The translations under genes and the position numbers were made by a program. The notes under the pieces are model-generated. The model was not told the origin of the DNA and did not search any database. It saw nothing but the letters and a program-made list of their open reading frames with translations. Shown one piece after another: positions 9,410 through 18,155 of a stretch of 64,000 nt of DNA. The stretch comes from Sphingopyxis witflariensis (lineage in GTDB: Bacteria; Pseudomonadota; Alphaproteobacteria; Sphingomonadales; Sphingomonadaceae), in contig NZ_NISJ01000001.1 in assembly GCF_002205635.1 (NCBI RefSeq), positions 791,692 through 855,691 on the forward strand, given 5' to 3'. Position 1 is the stretch's first letter. Each line of letters starts with the position of its first letter.

Positions 9410-9898
9410 ATGGACAAAGGCTCGATCACGTTGTGCCTCGTGGCATTGCTCGCAATATTGATGGTCGTCGCGGCGATCAGTGACCTTCGCTCGCGCACCA
9501 TCTCGAACCGCCTTAATTCGGCAATTGCGCTGTTCGCCATTCCTTTCTGGCTGGCGAGCGGGCTCGCGCCATGGCCCGACGTTCCGATCCAGTTCGGCGC
9601 TGCGCTGGCCGTCTTCCTCGTCTTTGTCGGCATGTTCGCCGTCGGCGCGATGGGGGGCGGTGACGTGAAGATGATCGGCGCGGTGATGCTGTGGATTCCG
9701 CTGCCGCTGTTCATGCCGACCTTGACCGTCATGGCGGTCGCGGGCGGCATCCTGTCGGCGGTCATGCTTGTACGCATCAAAATGCGCCCGTCCGACAAGC
9801 CGGTCGAGGTTCCCTATGGAGTCGCGATCGCCGCTGCGGGGCTTTGGGCACTTCACCAACAATATTTTAACCAGTTTCAGGCTATCGGTTCGAACTGA
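9410..9898 (+). CDS. cpaA: Prepilin peptidase CpaA/TadV
   Basis: An A24-family aspartic protease of the inner membrane that cleaves Flp-type prepilins and pseudopilins. The protein is about 162 aa, with both catalytic Asp motifs visible: ISDLRSRTISN after the first helix and the GGGDVKM motif (GxGD type) in mid-protein. Hydrophobic segments account for about four to six membrane passes. The start could also be ATG 9389. It opens the pilus operon and is divergent from the FAD oxidoreductase. No pilin gene lies next to it, so its substrates must be encoded elsewhere. Confidence 0.92.
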   Translation: MDKGSITLCLVALLAILMVVAAISDLRSRTISNRLNSAIALFAIPFWLASGLAPWPDVPIQFGAALAVFLVFVGMFAVGAMGGGDVKMIGAVMLWIPLPLFMPTLTVMAVAGGILSAVMLVRIKMRPSDKPVEVPYGVAIAAAGLWALHQQYFNQFQAIGSN

Positions 9899-9945
9899 GG
9901 GCAAGCACCGCCGTTTCCGGTTGGTGCAGGAGGCGAAAAATCGTC

Positions 9946-10971
9946 ATGGATACGCGAAAGATTATGCTGATCGTCGGCGCGCTGGTGATTGCCATCGGCG
10001 CTGCATTTGGGGTCAACCAGATAATGCGTGGGGCATCGACACCGGAGGCTCGCGCCGCGGCCGCTCCCGACATCACTGGTCCGCTGATCCTCGTTGCGAC
10101 ACGGCCGCTGCCGGTCGGCACGATCATCGGCCCCGACAGCTTCCGCTATCAACCCTGGCCCAAGGAACTGGTCGAGAACGCCTACTTCCTGAAAGACAAA
10201 TCCGACGCCCAGACCCTGGTCGGGACCGTCGTGCGCCATCCGATCACCGCTGGCCAGCCGCTGACACAAGGCGCGCTCGTCCATCCCAATGATCGCGGCT
10301 TCCTCGCTGCGGCGCTCGGCGCCGGCATGCGCGCCGTGACCGTCAAGGTTTCGCAGGAGCAAGGCGTCGCGGGCTTCGTCTTTCCTGGCGACCGGGTTGA
10401 CGTGGTGCTGTCGCAGACAATCGAGGTCAAGGAAGGTAGCGCCTATCCCGACGACCAACTCTTCACCGCCGAAACGATTGTGCGCAACGTTCGCGTGCTC
10501 GCCACCGACCAGCGTTTCAATGCCGAGGATGAAACCGGCAAGACCCCGGTGAACACCTTCAGCTCGGTCACCCTAGAAGCAACTCCCGAGATCGCCGAGC
10601 GGATCGCGGTCGGCCAGAATATGGGCAAATTGTCGCTTGCGCTGCGACCGCTGGCCGAAAGCACCGGCGACCTCGACGCCGCGATCGCTTCGGGTGACGT
10701 GAACGTACCCGCAAAGGGCGGCACCGCTGCCGAAAAGAAAATGCTGGCCCAAGTGGCCGACCGACCGACCGCTGGCCGTTCGTCGGCGACCACTGGCGGC
10801 GATGTGTCACGCTTCTGGGTACCGATCAGCGGCCGGGGACCGCTTACCCGGCCAGTGCTGGTGCAACAGCCGGCGAGTAGCGGAAGCGCCGCGCCGGTCG
10901 TCCGCAGCGGACCAGTCGTCCGCGTGACTCGCGGCGAAAAGGTGACCGAAGTTCCGGTGGGGGGCAAGTAA
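9946..10971 (+). CDS. cpaB: Flp pilus assembly protein CpaB/RcpC
   Basis: A periplasmic, membrane-anchored component of the Tad pilus that works with the secretin. The 341-aa protein starts with a signal-anchor (MLIVGALVIAIGAAFGVNQI), then a SAF-type domain (LILVATRPLPVGTIIGPDSF) and the RcpC core with GMRAVTVKV and FVFPGDRVDVVL. An AGGAGG Shine-Dalgarno sequence lies about 12 nt upstream of the ATG. The C-terminal tail is low-complexity and Pro/Ser/Val-rich. It is separated from cpaC by one nucleotide, consistent with a single operon. Confidence 0.94.
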   Translation: MDTRKIMLIVGALVIAIGAAFGVNQIMRGASTPEARAAAAPDITGPLILVATRPLPVGTIIGPDSFRYQPWPKELVENAYFLKDKSDAQTLVGTVVRHPITAGQPLTQGALVHPNDRGFLAAALGAGMRAVTVKVSQEQGVAGFVFPGDRVDVVLSQTIEVKEGSAYPDDQLFTAETIVRNVRVLATDQRFNAEDETGKTPVNTFSSVTLEATPEIAERIAVGQNMGKLSLALRPLAESTGDLDAAIASGDVNVPAKGGTAAEKKMLAQVADRPTAGRSSATTGGDVSRFWVPISGRGPLTRPVLVQQPASSGSAAPVVRSGPVVRVTRGEKVTEVPVGGK

Positions 10972-10972
10972 G

Positions 10973-12454
10973 ATGAACAGCAAAGCCAATTTCAAGGCCG
11001 CCGCGCTCGCGCGCACCTTGGCCATCGGCCTGATGGCGGCCACACTCGCCTGGGCCCCCTCGGGGCCCGCTTCGGCCCAGGCCGTCCAGAACGCCAGCAG
11101 CAGCATCGAATTGTCGGTGGGCCGCGGTCGCCTGATCAGCCTTCCTGCATCGATGAGCGACGTCTTCGTCGCGAATGACGCAGTGGCCGACGTGCAGATC
11201 CGCTCGAACCGCCAGCTCTACATCTTTGGCAAGGCGCCGGGCGAAACCAGTATCTACGCCACTGACGCCAACGGCCGGGTCGTCTATTCGACCGTTGCCC
11301 GGGTCGGCAACAATATCGAGACGATCGAGCAAATGCTGTCGCTCGCCATGCCGGATGCCAGCATTTCTTCGAATGCGATGAACGGCTTTATCCTGCTGAC
11401 CGGAACCGTCCAGTCGCCCGACGACGCAGCCGAGGCAGAGCGCCTTGTCCAGGCCTTCGTCGGCGAACAGACCAAGGTCCTGTCGCGCCTGCGCACCGCC
11501 ACGCCGCTGCAGGTGAACCTGCAGGTCCGCATCGCCGAAGTGAACCGCACGCTTGTCAAGGAAATCAGCGGCAATGTGGTGACGAGCGACAACGACGGGC
11601 CATTCGGCAACGGTTTCCTCGGCAACATCGTCCGCGGTCGGCAAGCAGGTACGATTACCCGCAACGCCGACGGCAGCACCACCTACAATATCCTCACCCC
11701 CTCGGGCACAAACAGCCTTGCTGGCGCTGGACGCCTGTTCGGGCTCGATCTGATCGCATCGCTCGACATTGGCGAACGCTCGGGAATGGTCGTCACTCTC
11801 GCCCAGCCGAATTTGACCGCAATTTCGGGCGAAACCGCCGACTTCCTGGCCGGTGGCGAATTCCCGATCCCGATTCCCGGCAATTTCGCCGGCACCACGA
11901 TCGAATATCGCCAATATGGCGTCAGCCTCGCTTATACACCAACAGTTCTATCGAACGGCCGCATCAGCCTGCGCGTCCGCCCCGAAGTGTCGGAACTATC
12001 GACCGAAGGCGCGATCCAGATGCAGGGGTACCAGATCCCGGCGCTCACCGTTCGTCGGGCCGAGACCACCGTCGAACTCGGATCGGGCGAAAGCTTCATG
12101 ATCGCCGGCCTGATGAACAACCGTTCGATCGGCGCCATCGACAAAATCCCCGGCCTTGGCGACGTGCCCATCCTTGGCATGTTGTTCAAGTCGGACAGCT
12201 TCCGTCGCGGCGAGACCGAACTGGTGATCGTGGTTACCCCCTATCTGGTACAGCCGGTGTCGGCGAACGACATCAAGCTGCCGACCGACGCCTTCCAGGT
12301 TGCGAACGACGCTGACCGACTTCTGGGCAGCCAGGAAAGCGACGGCATCACTGGCGGCGACCGGCCGAAGCCACGGCTCGACACGTCACCTGGCGATGCC
12401 GACCGACTGCGCAGCGGCGCCGATGTGTCGCCGGGTTTCAGCATCAAAAAATGA
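10973..12454 (+). CDS. cpaC: Tad pilus secretin CpaC/RcpA
   Basis: An outer-membrane secretin that forms the channel for Flp pili. The 493-aa protein has a signal peptide ending at SGPASAQA, the periplasmic BON/N0-like domains (SIELSVGRGRLISLP and VQIRSNRQLYIFG), and the C-terminal secretin barrel with NLTAISGETADFLAGGEFP and MIAGLMNNRSIGAIDKIPGL, the family signature. The tail after LVQPVSANDIKLPTD is a short polar extension typical of CpaC. It is followed 25 nt later by cpaD. Confidence 0.95.
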   Translation: MNSKANFKAAALARTLAIGLMAATLAWAPSGPASAQAVQNASSSIELSVGRGRLISLPASMSDVFVANDAVADVQIRSNRQLYIFGKAPGETSIYATDANGRVVYSTVARVGNNIETIEQMLSLAMPDASISSNAMNGFILLTGTVQSPDDAAEAERLVQAFVGEQTKVLSRLRTATPLQVNLQVRIAEVNRTLVKEISGNVVTSDNDGPFGNGFLGNIVRGRQAGTITRNADGSTTYNILTPSGTNSLAGAGRLFGLDLIASLDIGERSGMVVTLAQPNLTAISGETADFLAGGEFPIPIPGNFAGTTIEYRQYGVSLAYTPTVLSNGRISLRVRPEVSELSTEGAIQMQGYQIPALTVRRAETTVELGSGESFMIAGLMNNRSIGAIDKIPGLGDVPILGMLFKSDSFRRGETELVIVVTPYLVQPVSANDIKLPTDAFQVANDADRLLGSQESDGITGGDRPKPRLDTSPGDADRLRSGADVSPGFSIKK

Positions 12455-12479
12455 CGCGCTGGTTTCGAGGAGCAAAGTG

Positions 12480-13124
12480 ATGAACAAAATCGCAACCTGG
12501 ACAATATTGGCGCTGGCAACCTCGCTTGCCGGATGCGCCAACGGCACAGCCACCAGCAATCGTAGCCTGGATTCGGTCCATCAACCGATCGTGCGCAACG
12601 CCACCTATCAATTCGATGTTGCTGCGGGCGACGGCGACCTCGCACCCAGCGAGCAAGCCCGTCTGCAGGACTGGCTCAATGCCATGGGCGCGCGCTATGG
12701 CGACCGTATCGCGATCGAGGACCCCGCAATCTATGGCGCCAGTGCGGCGCAAGCGACGGTTCGGCAGATGGTTGAGCGGCGAGGCCTGCTTTTGAGCCGG
12801 GACGTCCCGGTCACCACCGGGGCGGTCCCCTCAGGTCATTTGCGCGTGATCATCACTCGCGCATCAGCCCATGTGCCTGGATGCCCCGACTGGTCCAGCT
12901 CATCGTCGATCAACCTCGCCAATGCGACCTCCGCCAATTTTGGCTGCGCAGCGAACAGCAATCTCGCGGCGATGGTTGCCGACGCCAACGACCTGATCAA
13001 GGGCGCACACAACGAAAATTACGATCCGACCGCAGCGACCCGGCCGATCAAAACCTATCGGGAAAAGCCACAGACCGGGGCAAGCCAGTTGAAGGTCGAA
13101 GATACCAATGGAGGCGGCAAGTGA
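12480..13124 (+). CDS. cpaD: Pilus assembly lipoprotein CpaD
   Basis: A CpaD-family outer-membrane lipoprotein that assists the Tad secretin. The start is fixed by a strong GAGGAG Shine-Dalgarno sequence ahead of ATG 12480 and by the signal peptide WTILALATSLAGCANG, whose lipobox is LAGC. The 214-aa protein shows CpaD features such as the C-terminal CPDWSSSSSINLANATSANFGCA stretch (split here between CPDW and FGCA) and the MVADANDLIKG segment. The stop overlaps the GTG start of cpaE by 4 nt, indicating coupling. Confidence 0.93.
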   Translation: MNKIATWTILALATSLAGCANGTATSNRSLDSVHQPIVRNATYQFDVAAGDGDLAPSEQARLQDWLNAMGARYGDRIAIEDPAIYGASAAQATVRQMVERRGLLLSRDVPVTTGAVPSGHLRVIITRASAHVPGCPDWSSSSSINLANATSANFGCAANSNLAAMVADANDLIKGAHNENYDPTAATRPIKTYREKPQTGASQLKVEDTNGGGK

Positions 13125-14401
13125 ACGCTCCTTTTAAAACCGCGGGGCTGCGCGATCCGTTTAACGCCTTTGTGTGCGACGAAGATACGCTGGAGCTGAT
13201 GCGCGTAGCGGCTGCCGACATGGGATGGCCGACCGAAAAATGTAACAAGGGCGGGCTGCGCAATGCGGTCCAGTCGCTGTCGGTTTCGGCGAGCCCGAAC
13301 ATCCTGTTCGTCGATATGTCGGAATCGGGTGATCCGATTAACGATATCAACGCCCTCGCCGAAGTTTGCGAACCCGGCACCGTCGTCATCGCGGCGGGAC
13401 AAGTCAACGACGTCCGGCTGTACCGCGACCTCCTGTCGAGCGGTATCCAGGACTATCTGCTGAAGCCGCTGTCGCTCGACCAGGTCCGCGAATCGCTCAC
13501 CATGGCGCAGGCGATGCTGACGGCGCCGAAACATGCCGATATGCACGACGACAAACCGCACCATATGATGGCCGTCGTCGGCGTACGCGGCGGGGTCGGA
13601 GCATCGCTCGTCTCGACATCGCTGGCCTGGGCGATGAGCGAGCAGGCGGGTCGACAAACCGCGCTGCTCGATCTCGACGTCCATTTCGGGACCGGTGCGC
13701 TGACGCTCGACCTCGAACCCGGCCGCGGTCTGATCGACGCGATCGACAACCCCAGCCGTATCGACGGTCTGTTCATTGAACGCGCGATGGTGCGGGCATC
13801 CGACAAGCTCAGCCTGTTGTCCGCCGAAGCCCCAATCCACCAACCGGTGATGACCGACGGTTCGGCCTTCTTCCAGCTCGAGGAAGAATTGCGCAACGCG
13901 TTCGAAATGACGATCGTCGATATCCCGCGCCAGGTGCTGATCCCCTTCCCCCATCTGGCATCGGAAGCGGGCACGATCATGCTGGTTACCGACGTAACGC
14001 TCGCGGCGGCGCGCGATACGATCCGCCTTCTGTCCTGGTTCAAGCAGAATGTACCGGGCGCCCGCGTCGTGCTGGTCGCGAACAAATTCCAGAACAGCAT
14101 TGGCGAACTTTCGCGCAAGGAATTTGAATCGTCGATCGAGCGCCAGATCGACATCGTCATTCCCTTCGACCCGAAAATGGTCAGTCAGGCGGCAAAGCTC
14201 GGCAAATCCTATGCCGAAATCTGCAAGGGCACAAAGTCGGGCCAGCTATGGACCAATTTGATGCGGATCGTCCTCGACGGCGCCGATATCGAAGCCGAAG
14301 CGGCACCGGTCACGGCCAAGCGCAAATCGGGCGGAACCTTGCTCGGAAAGCTGGGCGGAATCGGCGGCATGATGGCGAAAAAAGGCGTGAAACAGGGTTG
14401 A
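13121..14401 (+). CDS. cpaE: Pilus localisation ATPase-like protein CpaE/TadZ
   Basis: CpaE/TadZ is a ParA/MinD-like protein that places the pilus machine. The start is GTG 13121, preceded by GGAGGCGG and overlapping cpaD (GTGA). The protein is 426 aa: a receiver-like N-terminal domain (about residues 14-135, with no full set of acidic phosphoacceptor motifs) followed by a deviant Walker domain. The P-loop reads GVRGGVGAS at 154-162: the signature Lys is Arg156 and the second Lys is Ala161. The Walker A' strand is LLDLDVHFG. ATP turnover may therefore be weak, as is known for some TadZ proteins. A Gly-rich tail ends the protein. Confidence 0.93.
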   Translation: MNAPFKTAGLRDPFNAFVCDEDTLELMRVAAADMGWPTEKCNKGGLRNAVQSLSVSASPNILFVDMSESGDPINDINALAEVCEPGTVVIAAGQVNDVRLYRDLLSSGIQDYLLKPLSLDQVRESLTMAQAMLTAPKHADMHDDKPHHMMAVVGVRGGVGASLVSTSLAWAMSEQAGRQTALLDLDVHFGTGALTLDLEPGRGLIDAIDNPSRIDGLFIERAMVRASDKLSLLSAEAPIHQPVMTDGSAFFQLEEELRNAFEMTIVDIPRQVLIPFPHLASEAGTIMLVTDVTLAAARDTIRLLSWFKQNVPGARVVLVANKFQNSIGELSRKEFESSIERQIDIVIPFDPKMVSQAAKLGKSYAEICKGTKSGQLWTNLMRIVLDGADIEAEAAPVTAKRKSGGTLLGKLGGIGGMMAKKGVKQG

Positions 14402-14405
14402 TATT

Positions 14406-14427
14406 GCGGCCGGAACCGTCCGGCCGC
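14406..14427 (+). terminator. Perfect hairpin between cpaE and tadB
   Basis: Two 9-bp arms, GCGGCCGGA (14406-14414) and TCCGGCCGC (14419-14427), flank a 4-nt loop ACCG directly after the cpaE stop. There is no T-tract. It may act as a partial terminator, a processing site or mRNA-stability element between cpaE and tadB. It occupies the position that cpaF holds in canonical Tad operons. Confidence 0.5.
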
Positions 14428-14456
14428 GATCTCCTTGCTCAACCCAAGCGGGACAA

Positions 14457-15437
14457 ATGGCGACCATGAACCTGTCAGTGATCCTTATCATCAGCGTCGC
14501 CTTTCTGGCGTTTTCGCTGCTCGTGATCCTCCTCGGCGGGCCGTCGGTGGGCAAAGCCAAGGCACGGCGACTATCCATGCTCAAGGACCGGCACGCGGCT
14601 TCGACCGAGGCCGTCGTTGCGGCCCAGATGCGCAAAACCATCCAATCCGCCGGAAACTCGGGCAACAGCCAGATTTCCAGCCTGATGCCGCGCCGTGATT
14701 TGATGGAATTGCGACTGCGGCGAACCGGCAAGAATTGGACCGTCAGCCAGTATATGTTCGGCGCGATGGGCCTGTTCGTCCTCGTCACCGGCGGGCTGCT
14801 GGTGTTGCGAGCGCCTGTGATGCTGGCCGGCATGCTCGGCCTGCTCGCCGGGGTTGGACTGCCCCATTTGGTCGTCGGCCAGCTGATCAAAAAACGCGTC
14901 GCGCGTTTCAACACCCGCTTTCCCGATGCGATCGACCTGCTGGTCCGCGGTTTGCGATCGGGTCTGCCGGTCACCGAAACCTTTCAGGTTGTGAGCCAGG
15001 AAATGCCCGGCCCGGTCGGCGAGGAATTCAAGGGCGTCGTCGAACGCATCCGTATCGGGAACACGATGGAAGCCGCGCTGCAGGAAACGGCCGCCATGCT
15101 GGCCACCCCGGAATTCCAGTTTTTCTGCATCACGATCGCGATCCAGCGCGAAACAGGCGGTAACCTCGCCGAAACGCTCGCCAATCTGTCGGACGTCCTC
15201 CGCAAGCGCGCGCAGATGAAACTGAAAATCCGTGCCATGTCATCGGAAGCCAAGGCGTCGGCCTATATCGTCGGCTCGCTTCCCTTCTTCGTGTTCGCCA
15301 TGGTGTGGATGATGAACCCGGTTTATCTGGCCGGCTTCTTCTCCGAAGAGCGGCTGATGATCGCCGGCGCCGGGGGACTGGTATGGATGAGCATCGGCGT
15401 GTTCATCATGTCGCGCATGATCAGCTTCGAAATCTGA
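14457..15437 (+). CDS. tadB: Tad pilus inner-membrane protein TadB
   Basis: One of the two GspF-like platform proteins of the Tad pilus. The 326-aa protein has an N-terminal membrane helix (VILIISVAFLAFSLLVILL), a cytoplasmic region, two central hydrophobic segments, the T2SSF domain (FPDAIDLLVRGLRSGLPVTE) with TGGNLAETLANLSDVLRKR, and two C-terminal helices. ATG 14457 (MATMNLS) or ATG 14466 could be used. Normally tadA/cpaF, the ATPase, precedes it; here it follows cpaE after a 55-nt gap. Confidence 0.93.
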   Translation: MATMNLSVILIISVAFLAFSLLVILLGGPSVGKAKARRLSMLKDRHAASTEAVVAAQMRKTIQSAGNSGNSQISSLMPRRDLMELRLRRTGKNWTVSQYMFGAMGLFVLVTGGLLVLRAPVMLAGMLGLLAGVGLPHLVVGQLIKKRVARFNTRFPDAIDLLVRGLRSGLPVTETFQVVSQEMPGPVGEEFKGVVERIRIGNTMEAALQETAAMLATPEFQFFCITIAIQRETGGNLAETLANLSDVLRKRAQMKLKIRAMSSEAKASAYIVGSLPFFVFAMVWMMNPVYLAGFFSEERLMIAGAGGLVWMSIGVFIMSRMISFEI

Positions 15438-15450
15438 AGGCAGCAAAGCC

Positions 15451-16497
15451 ATGAACAGCAGCCTCCTTTTCGCCGCCTTTACGGGAACCCAGGCCGGCCC
15501 GACGATCATGGGCATCGACATCATCTGGGTAGGCACCATGATGGCCGCGGTCGGCGTGTTCGCCGTGATGGTCGCCATCTATGGCGCATTGACCGTCCGC
15601 AACCCGATGACCAAGCGGGTCAAGGCGCTGAATGAACGCCGCGAACAGCTGAAGGCAGGGATCACCGCTTCCACCGCGAAGCGACGTGCCAAGCTGGTCC
15701 GCAAGAATCAGACCGCCGACAAGATGCGTACTGTCCTTGGCCGATTGCAGGTGCTGCAGGACAGCCAGATCAAGGAGGTCCAGCAAAAGCTGGCACAGGC
15801 CGGCATCCGGTCAAAGGATCTGGCAGTTGCCGTGATTTTTGGCCGGATGGTGCTGCCAATCCTGTTTGGCTGCACCGTCGCCTTCCTGATTTATGGCGTT
15901 GAAATGTGGCCCGACCTGTCGCCCATCAAGCGTTCGGGCGCAACGATGGCGGCGCTCATCCTCGGCTATAAGGCGCCCGACCTGTTCGTCGAGAACAAGC
16001 GCACCAAGCGCACCGACGCGATTCGCAAGGGCCTTCCCGATGCGCTCGACCTGCTCGTCATCTGCGCCGAGGCCGGCCTGACCGTCGATGCCGCCTTCAG
16101 CCGCGTCGCCAAGGAACTCGGCCGCGCCTATCCCGAACTGGGCGAAGAATTCGCGCTCTCATCGATCGAACTTGGTTTTCTGACCGAGCGTCGACAGGCG
16201 TTTGAAAACCTCGCCTATCGCGTCAATCTGGAATCGGTAAAGGGCGTTGTCACGACGCTGATCCAGACCGAAAAATACGGCACGCCGCTTGCCTCGGCGC
16301 TGCGCGTGCTATCTGCCGAATTCCGCAACGAACGCATGATGCGCGCCGAAGAAAAGGCCGCGCGCCTGCCCGCCATCATGACGGTGCCGCTGATCCTGTT
16401 CATCCTGCCGGTGCTGTTCATCGTCATCCTCGGCCCTGCGGCCTGCACGCTCAGCGATGCGATGTCCTCGGGCGCCATGTCGGGCGGCAAGGGTTGA
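15451..16497 (+). CDS. tadC: Tad pilus inner-membrane protein TadC
   Basis: Second platform protein of the Tad pilus, partner of TadB. The 348-aa protein has membrane segments near the N-terminus (WVGTMMAAVGVFAVMVAIYG) and middle, the T2SSF domain (LPDALDLLVICAEAGLTVDAA) and a C-terminal helix LPAIMTVPLILFILPVLFIV followed by the ILGPA motif that TadC proteins share. It starts 13 nt after tadB and ends the operon, being followed by a strong inverted repeat. Confidence 0.94.
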   Translation: MNSSLLFAAFTGTQAGPTIMGIDIIWVGTMMAAVGVFAVMVAIYGALTVRNPMTKRVKALNERREQLKAGITASTAKRRAKLVRKNQTADKMRTVLGRLQVLQDSQIKEVQQKLAQAGIRSKDLAVAVIFGRMVLPILFGCTVAFLIYGVEMWPDLSPIKRSGATMAALILGYKAPDLFVENKRTKRTDAIRKGLPDALDLLVICAEAGLTVDAAFSRVAKELGRAYPELGEEFALSSIELGFLTERRQAFENLAYRVNLESVKGVVTTLIQTEKYGTPLASALRVLSAEFRNERMMRAEEKAARLPAIMTVPLILFILPVLFIVILGPAACTLSDAMSSGAMSGGKG

Positions 16498-16501
16498 TCG
16501 C

Positions 16502-16527
16502 GGCGGGCGGGCCTTGGCCCGCCCGCC
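16502..16527. terminator. Bidirectional hairpin between convergent genes
   Basis: A perfect 12-bp inverted repeat (16502-16513 with 16516-16527, GGCGGGCGGGCC and its complement, TT between) lies between the converging tadC and FAA-hydrolase genes. It is extremely GC-rich and lacks a T-tract, so it is a likely but not classical terminator for both directions. Confidence 0.6.
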
Positions 16528-16533
16528 CGCACG

Positions 16534-17535
16534 TCACTCGACTTCCTGCTCGATCGCACCGAAAATACTGTGGTGGCGGTCATCATCCATCCAGATGCGA
16601 ACGCGGTCGCCCTTTTGCATGAAAGGCGTTTTCGCCTCGCCGTTCCGGATGGTTTCGACCGTGCGAACTTCAGCCAGGCAGCAATAACCCAATCCGCCTT
16701 CGCTGATCGGTTTGCCCGGACCGCCATCCGCGTCGCGGTTCGACACCGTGCCCGACCCGATGATCGTTCCCGCCCCCAAATTGCGCGTCTTCGCTGCATG
16801 GGCGACAAGCGCGCCGAAATCGAACGTCATATCGACCCCCGCATCGGCGCGGCCCAGCGGCTCGCTGTTGAGGTCAACGCACAGGGCTCCGTGCAGCTTG
16901 CCATCCTTCCACCGGTCGCCAAGCGCATCGGGGGTGACGAACACCGGCGACATAGCGCTTGATGGCTTCGACTGGAAGAAACCGAAACCCTTTGCCAGTT
17001 CGCCCGGGATCAGCCCCCGCAGCGATACGTCGTTGGTCAAGCCGACGAGCAGGATATGGTCGCGCGCCGCAACCGCATCAATACCGGCGGGAACATCGCC
17101 GGTCACGACGACGACCTCGGCCTCCATGTCACAGCCCCAGGCGGGATCGGCGAGCGGGATCGGATCGCGCGGTGCCAGAAAGGCATCGCTGCCGCCCTGA
17201 TACATCAGCGGATCGTGCCAGAAACTGTCAGGCATATCGGCGCCACGCGCCTGCCGCACCAGTGCGACATGATTCACATAGGCGCTGCCATCGGCCCATT
17301 GATAAGCGCGCGGCAGCGGCGATGCGGCGTCACGCTCATGGAAACGATCCTTAGGAATCGCATCATGGTTCAAATCCTCGGCAAGCGCGGCGAGTCGCGG
17401 CGCGGCATAGGCCCAATTGTCGAGCGCGGACTGTAAGGTCGGGCTGATATGCGTAGCGTCGGCGCACCAGGCAAGATCATCCGAAACGACAACAAGCCGA
17501 CCGTCGCGGCCCTGCTTCAGTGAAGCTAGTTTCAC
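16534..17535 (-). CDS. Fumarylacetoacetate hydrolase family protein
   Basis: An FAH-fold metal enzyme of 333 aa, acting on a beta-diketone or 2-keto acid. Conserved features are the N-terminal domain with AYQWADGSAYVNHVALVRQAR, metal-ligand segments around DMEAEVVVVTG and LTNDVSLRG, and the core GAGTIIGSGTVSN. The MTFDFGALVAHAA segment is also typical. It ends with a C-terminal strand GDRVRIWMDD. The FAA superfamily covers fumarylacetoacetases, hydratases and decarboxylases; nothing in the neighbourhood (pilus genes, a small secreted protein) reveals the substrate. No aromatic-degradation genes are adjacent. Confidence 0.88.
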   Translation of the reverse strand: MKLASLKQGRDGRLVVVSDDLAWCADATHISPTLQSALDNWAYAAPRLAALAEDLNHDAIPKDRFHERDAASPLPRAYQWADGSAYVNHVALVRQARGADMPDSFWHDPLMYQGGSDAFLAPRDPIPLADPAWGCDMEAEVVVVTGDVPAGIDAVAARDHILLVGLTNDVSLRGLIPGELAKGFGFFQSKPSSAMSPVFVTPDALGDRWKDGKLHGALCVDLNSEPLGRADAGVDMTFDFGALVAHAAKTRNLGAGTIIGSGTVSNRDADGGPGKPISEGGLGYCCLAEVRTVETIRNGEAKTPFMQKGDRVRIWMDDDRHHSIFGAIEQEVE

Positions 17536-17594
17536 ACATTGTCCTTTGTCTGCGATGCGGTCGACGCCATCATCACCAGAAAAGGAAACGATGA

Positions 17595-18008
17595 TCAGCG
17601 CGGCATCTGGATCGATGCAAAACAGGTAAAGCCGCTCTGCCCCGCCTGCAAGCGCCGTATATACTGCAGATAGGCCTGCGACTGCTTGTAGGAGGTGCCG
17701 GGCAGTGTCTGCCCGCGAAACGCACGTTTCACTTCCTCGCCAGTAAATGGCCGCGACGCGCCCGGAAACGCGCCCTTGGTCCCCGGCGGAACAAGTTTGC
17801 CATTGGTATCGATAAACTTCCCCGCGCCCGTCGGGCCGGGAACCGGAATCTGGCAGTTCATCACCGACACGGCCGTCTGCGCAAAAGCAGGACGGATCGT
17901 CAGCGCCGCCGACACGCCAACCGCGCCCAACGCCAGCATTGCGCGGCGCGAGGGAATGGCTTCGTCATTTTCTGTACCATTGCCGACCGGGATGTCGCTG
18001 TTTTCCAT
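17595..18008 (-). CDS. Small secreted protein with Tat-like signal
   Basis: I do not recognise a named family. Started at ATG 18008 (MENSDIPVGN) the protein is 137 aa. It carries SRRAMLALGAVGVSAALT and a cut site near RPAFAQ, consistent with a Tat or Sec signal peptide. The mature part is short and contains two Cys (MNCQIPVPGP and FTCFASIQ), a PGASRPFTGEEVKRAF segment and a YLQYIRRLQAG helix. The frame stays open further upstream to 18113, but that part lacks the signal architecture. It is divergent from the downstream histidine kinase, with a 147-nt gap. Confidence 0.65.
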   Translation of the reverse strand: MENSDIPVGNGTENDEAIPSRRAMLALGAVGVSAALTIRPAFAQTAVSVMNCQIPVPGPTGAGKFIDTNGKLVPPGTKGAFPGASRPFTGEEVKRAFRGQTLPGTSYKQSQAYLQYIRRLQAGQSGFTCFASIQMPR

Positions 18009-18155
18009 GGAAGCCGCATAACCTAATGAAGCAACGAGGAAAAGCAAAAGACCATCACCACCATGCGTCATCCCGCGTTGGGACATTCGCCGACCACTCG
18101 TTAACCCCAGCAAACTGCCTTGCGGCGACGGGCGCTTCGTGCGAGGCCGAACGCG

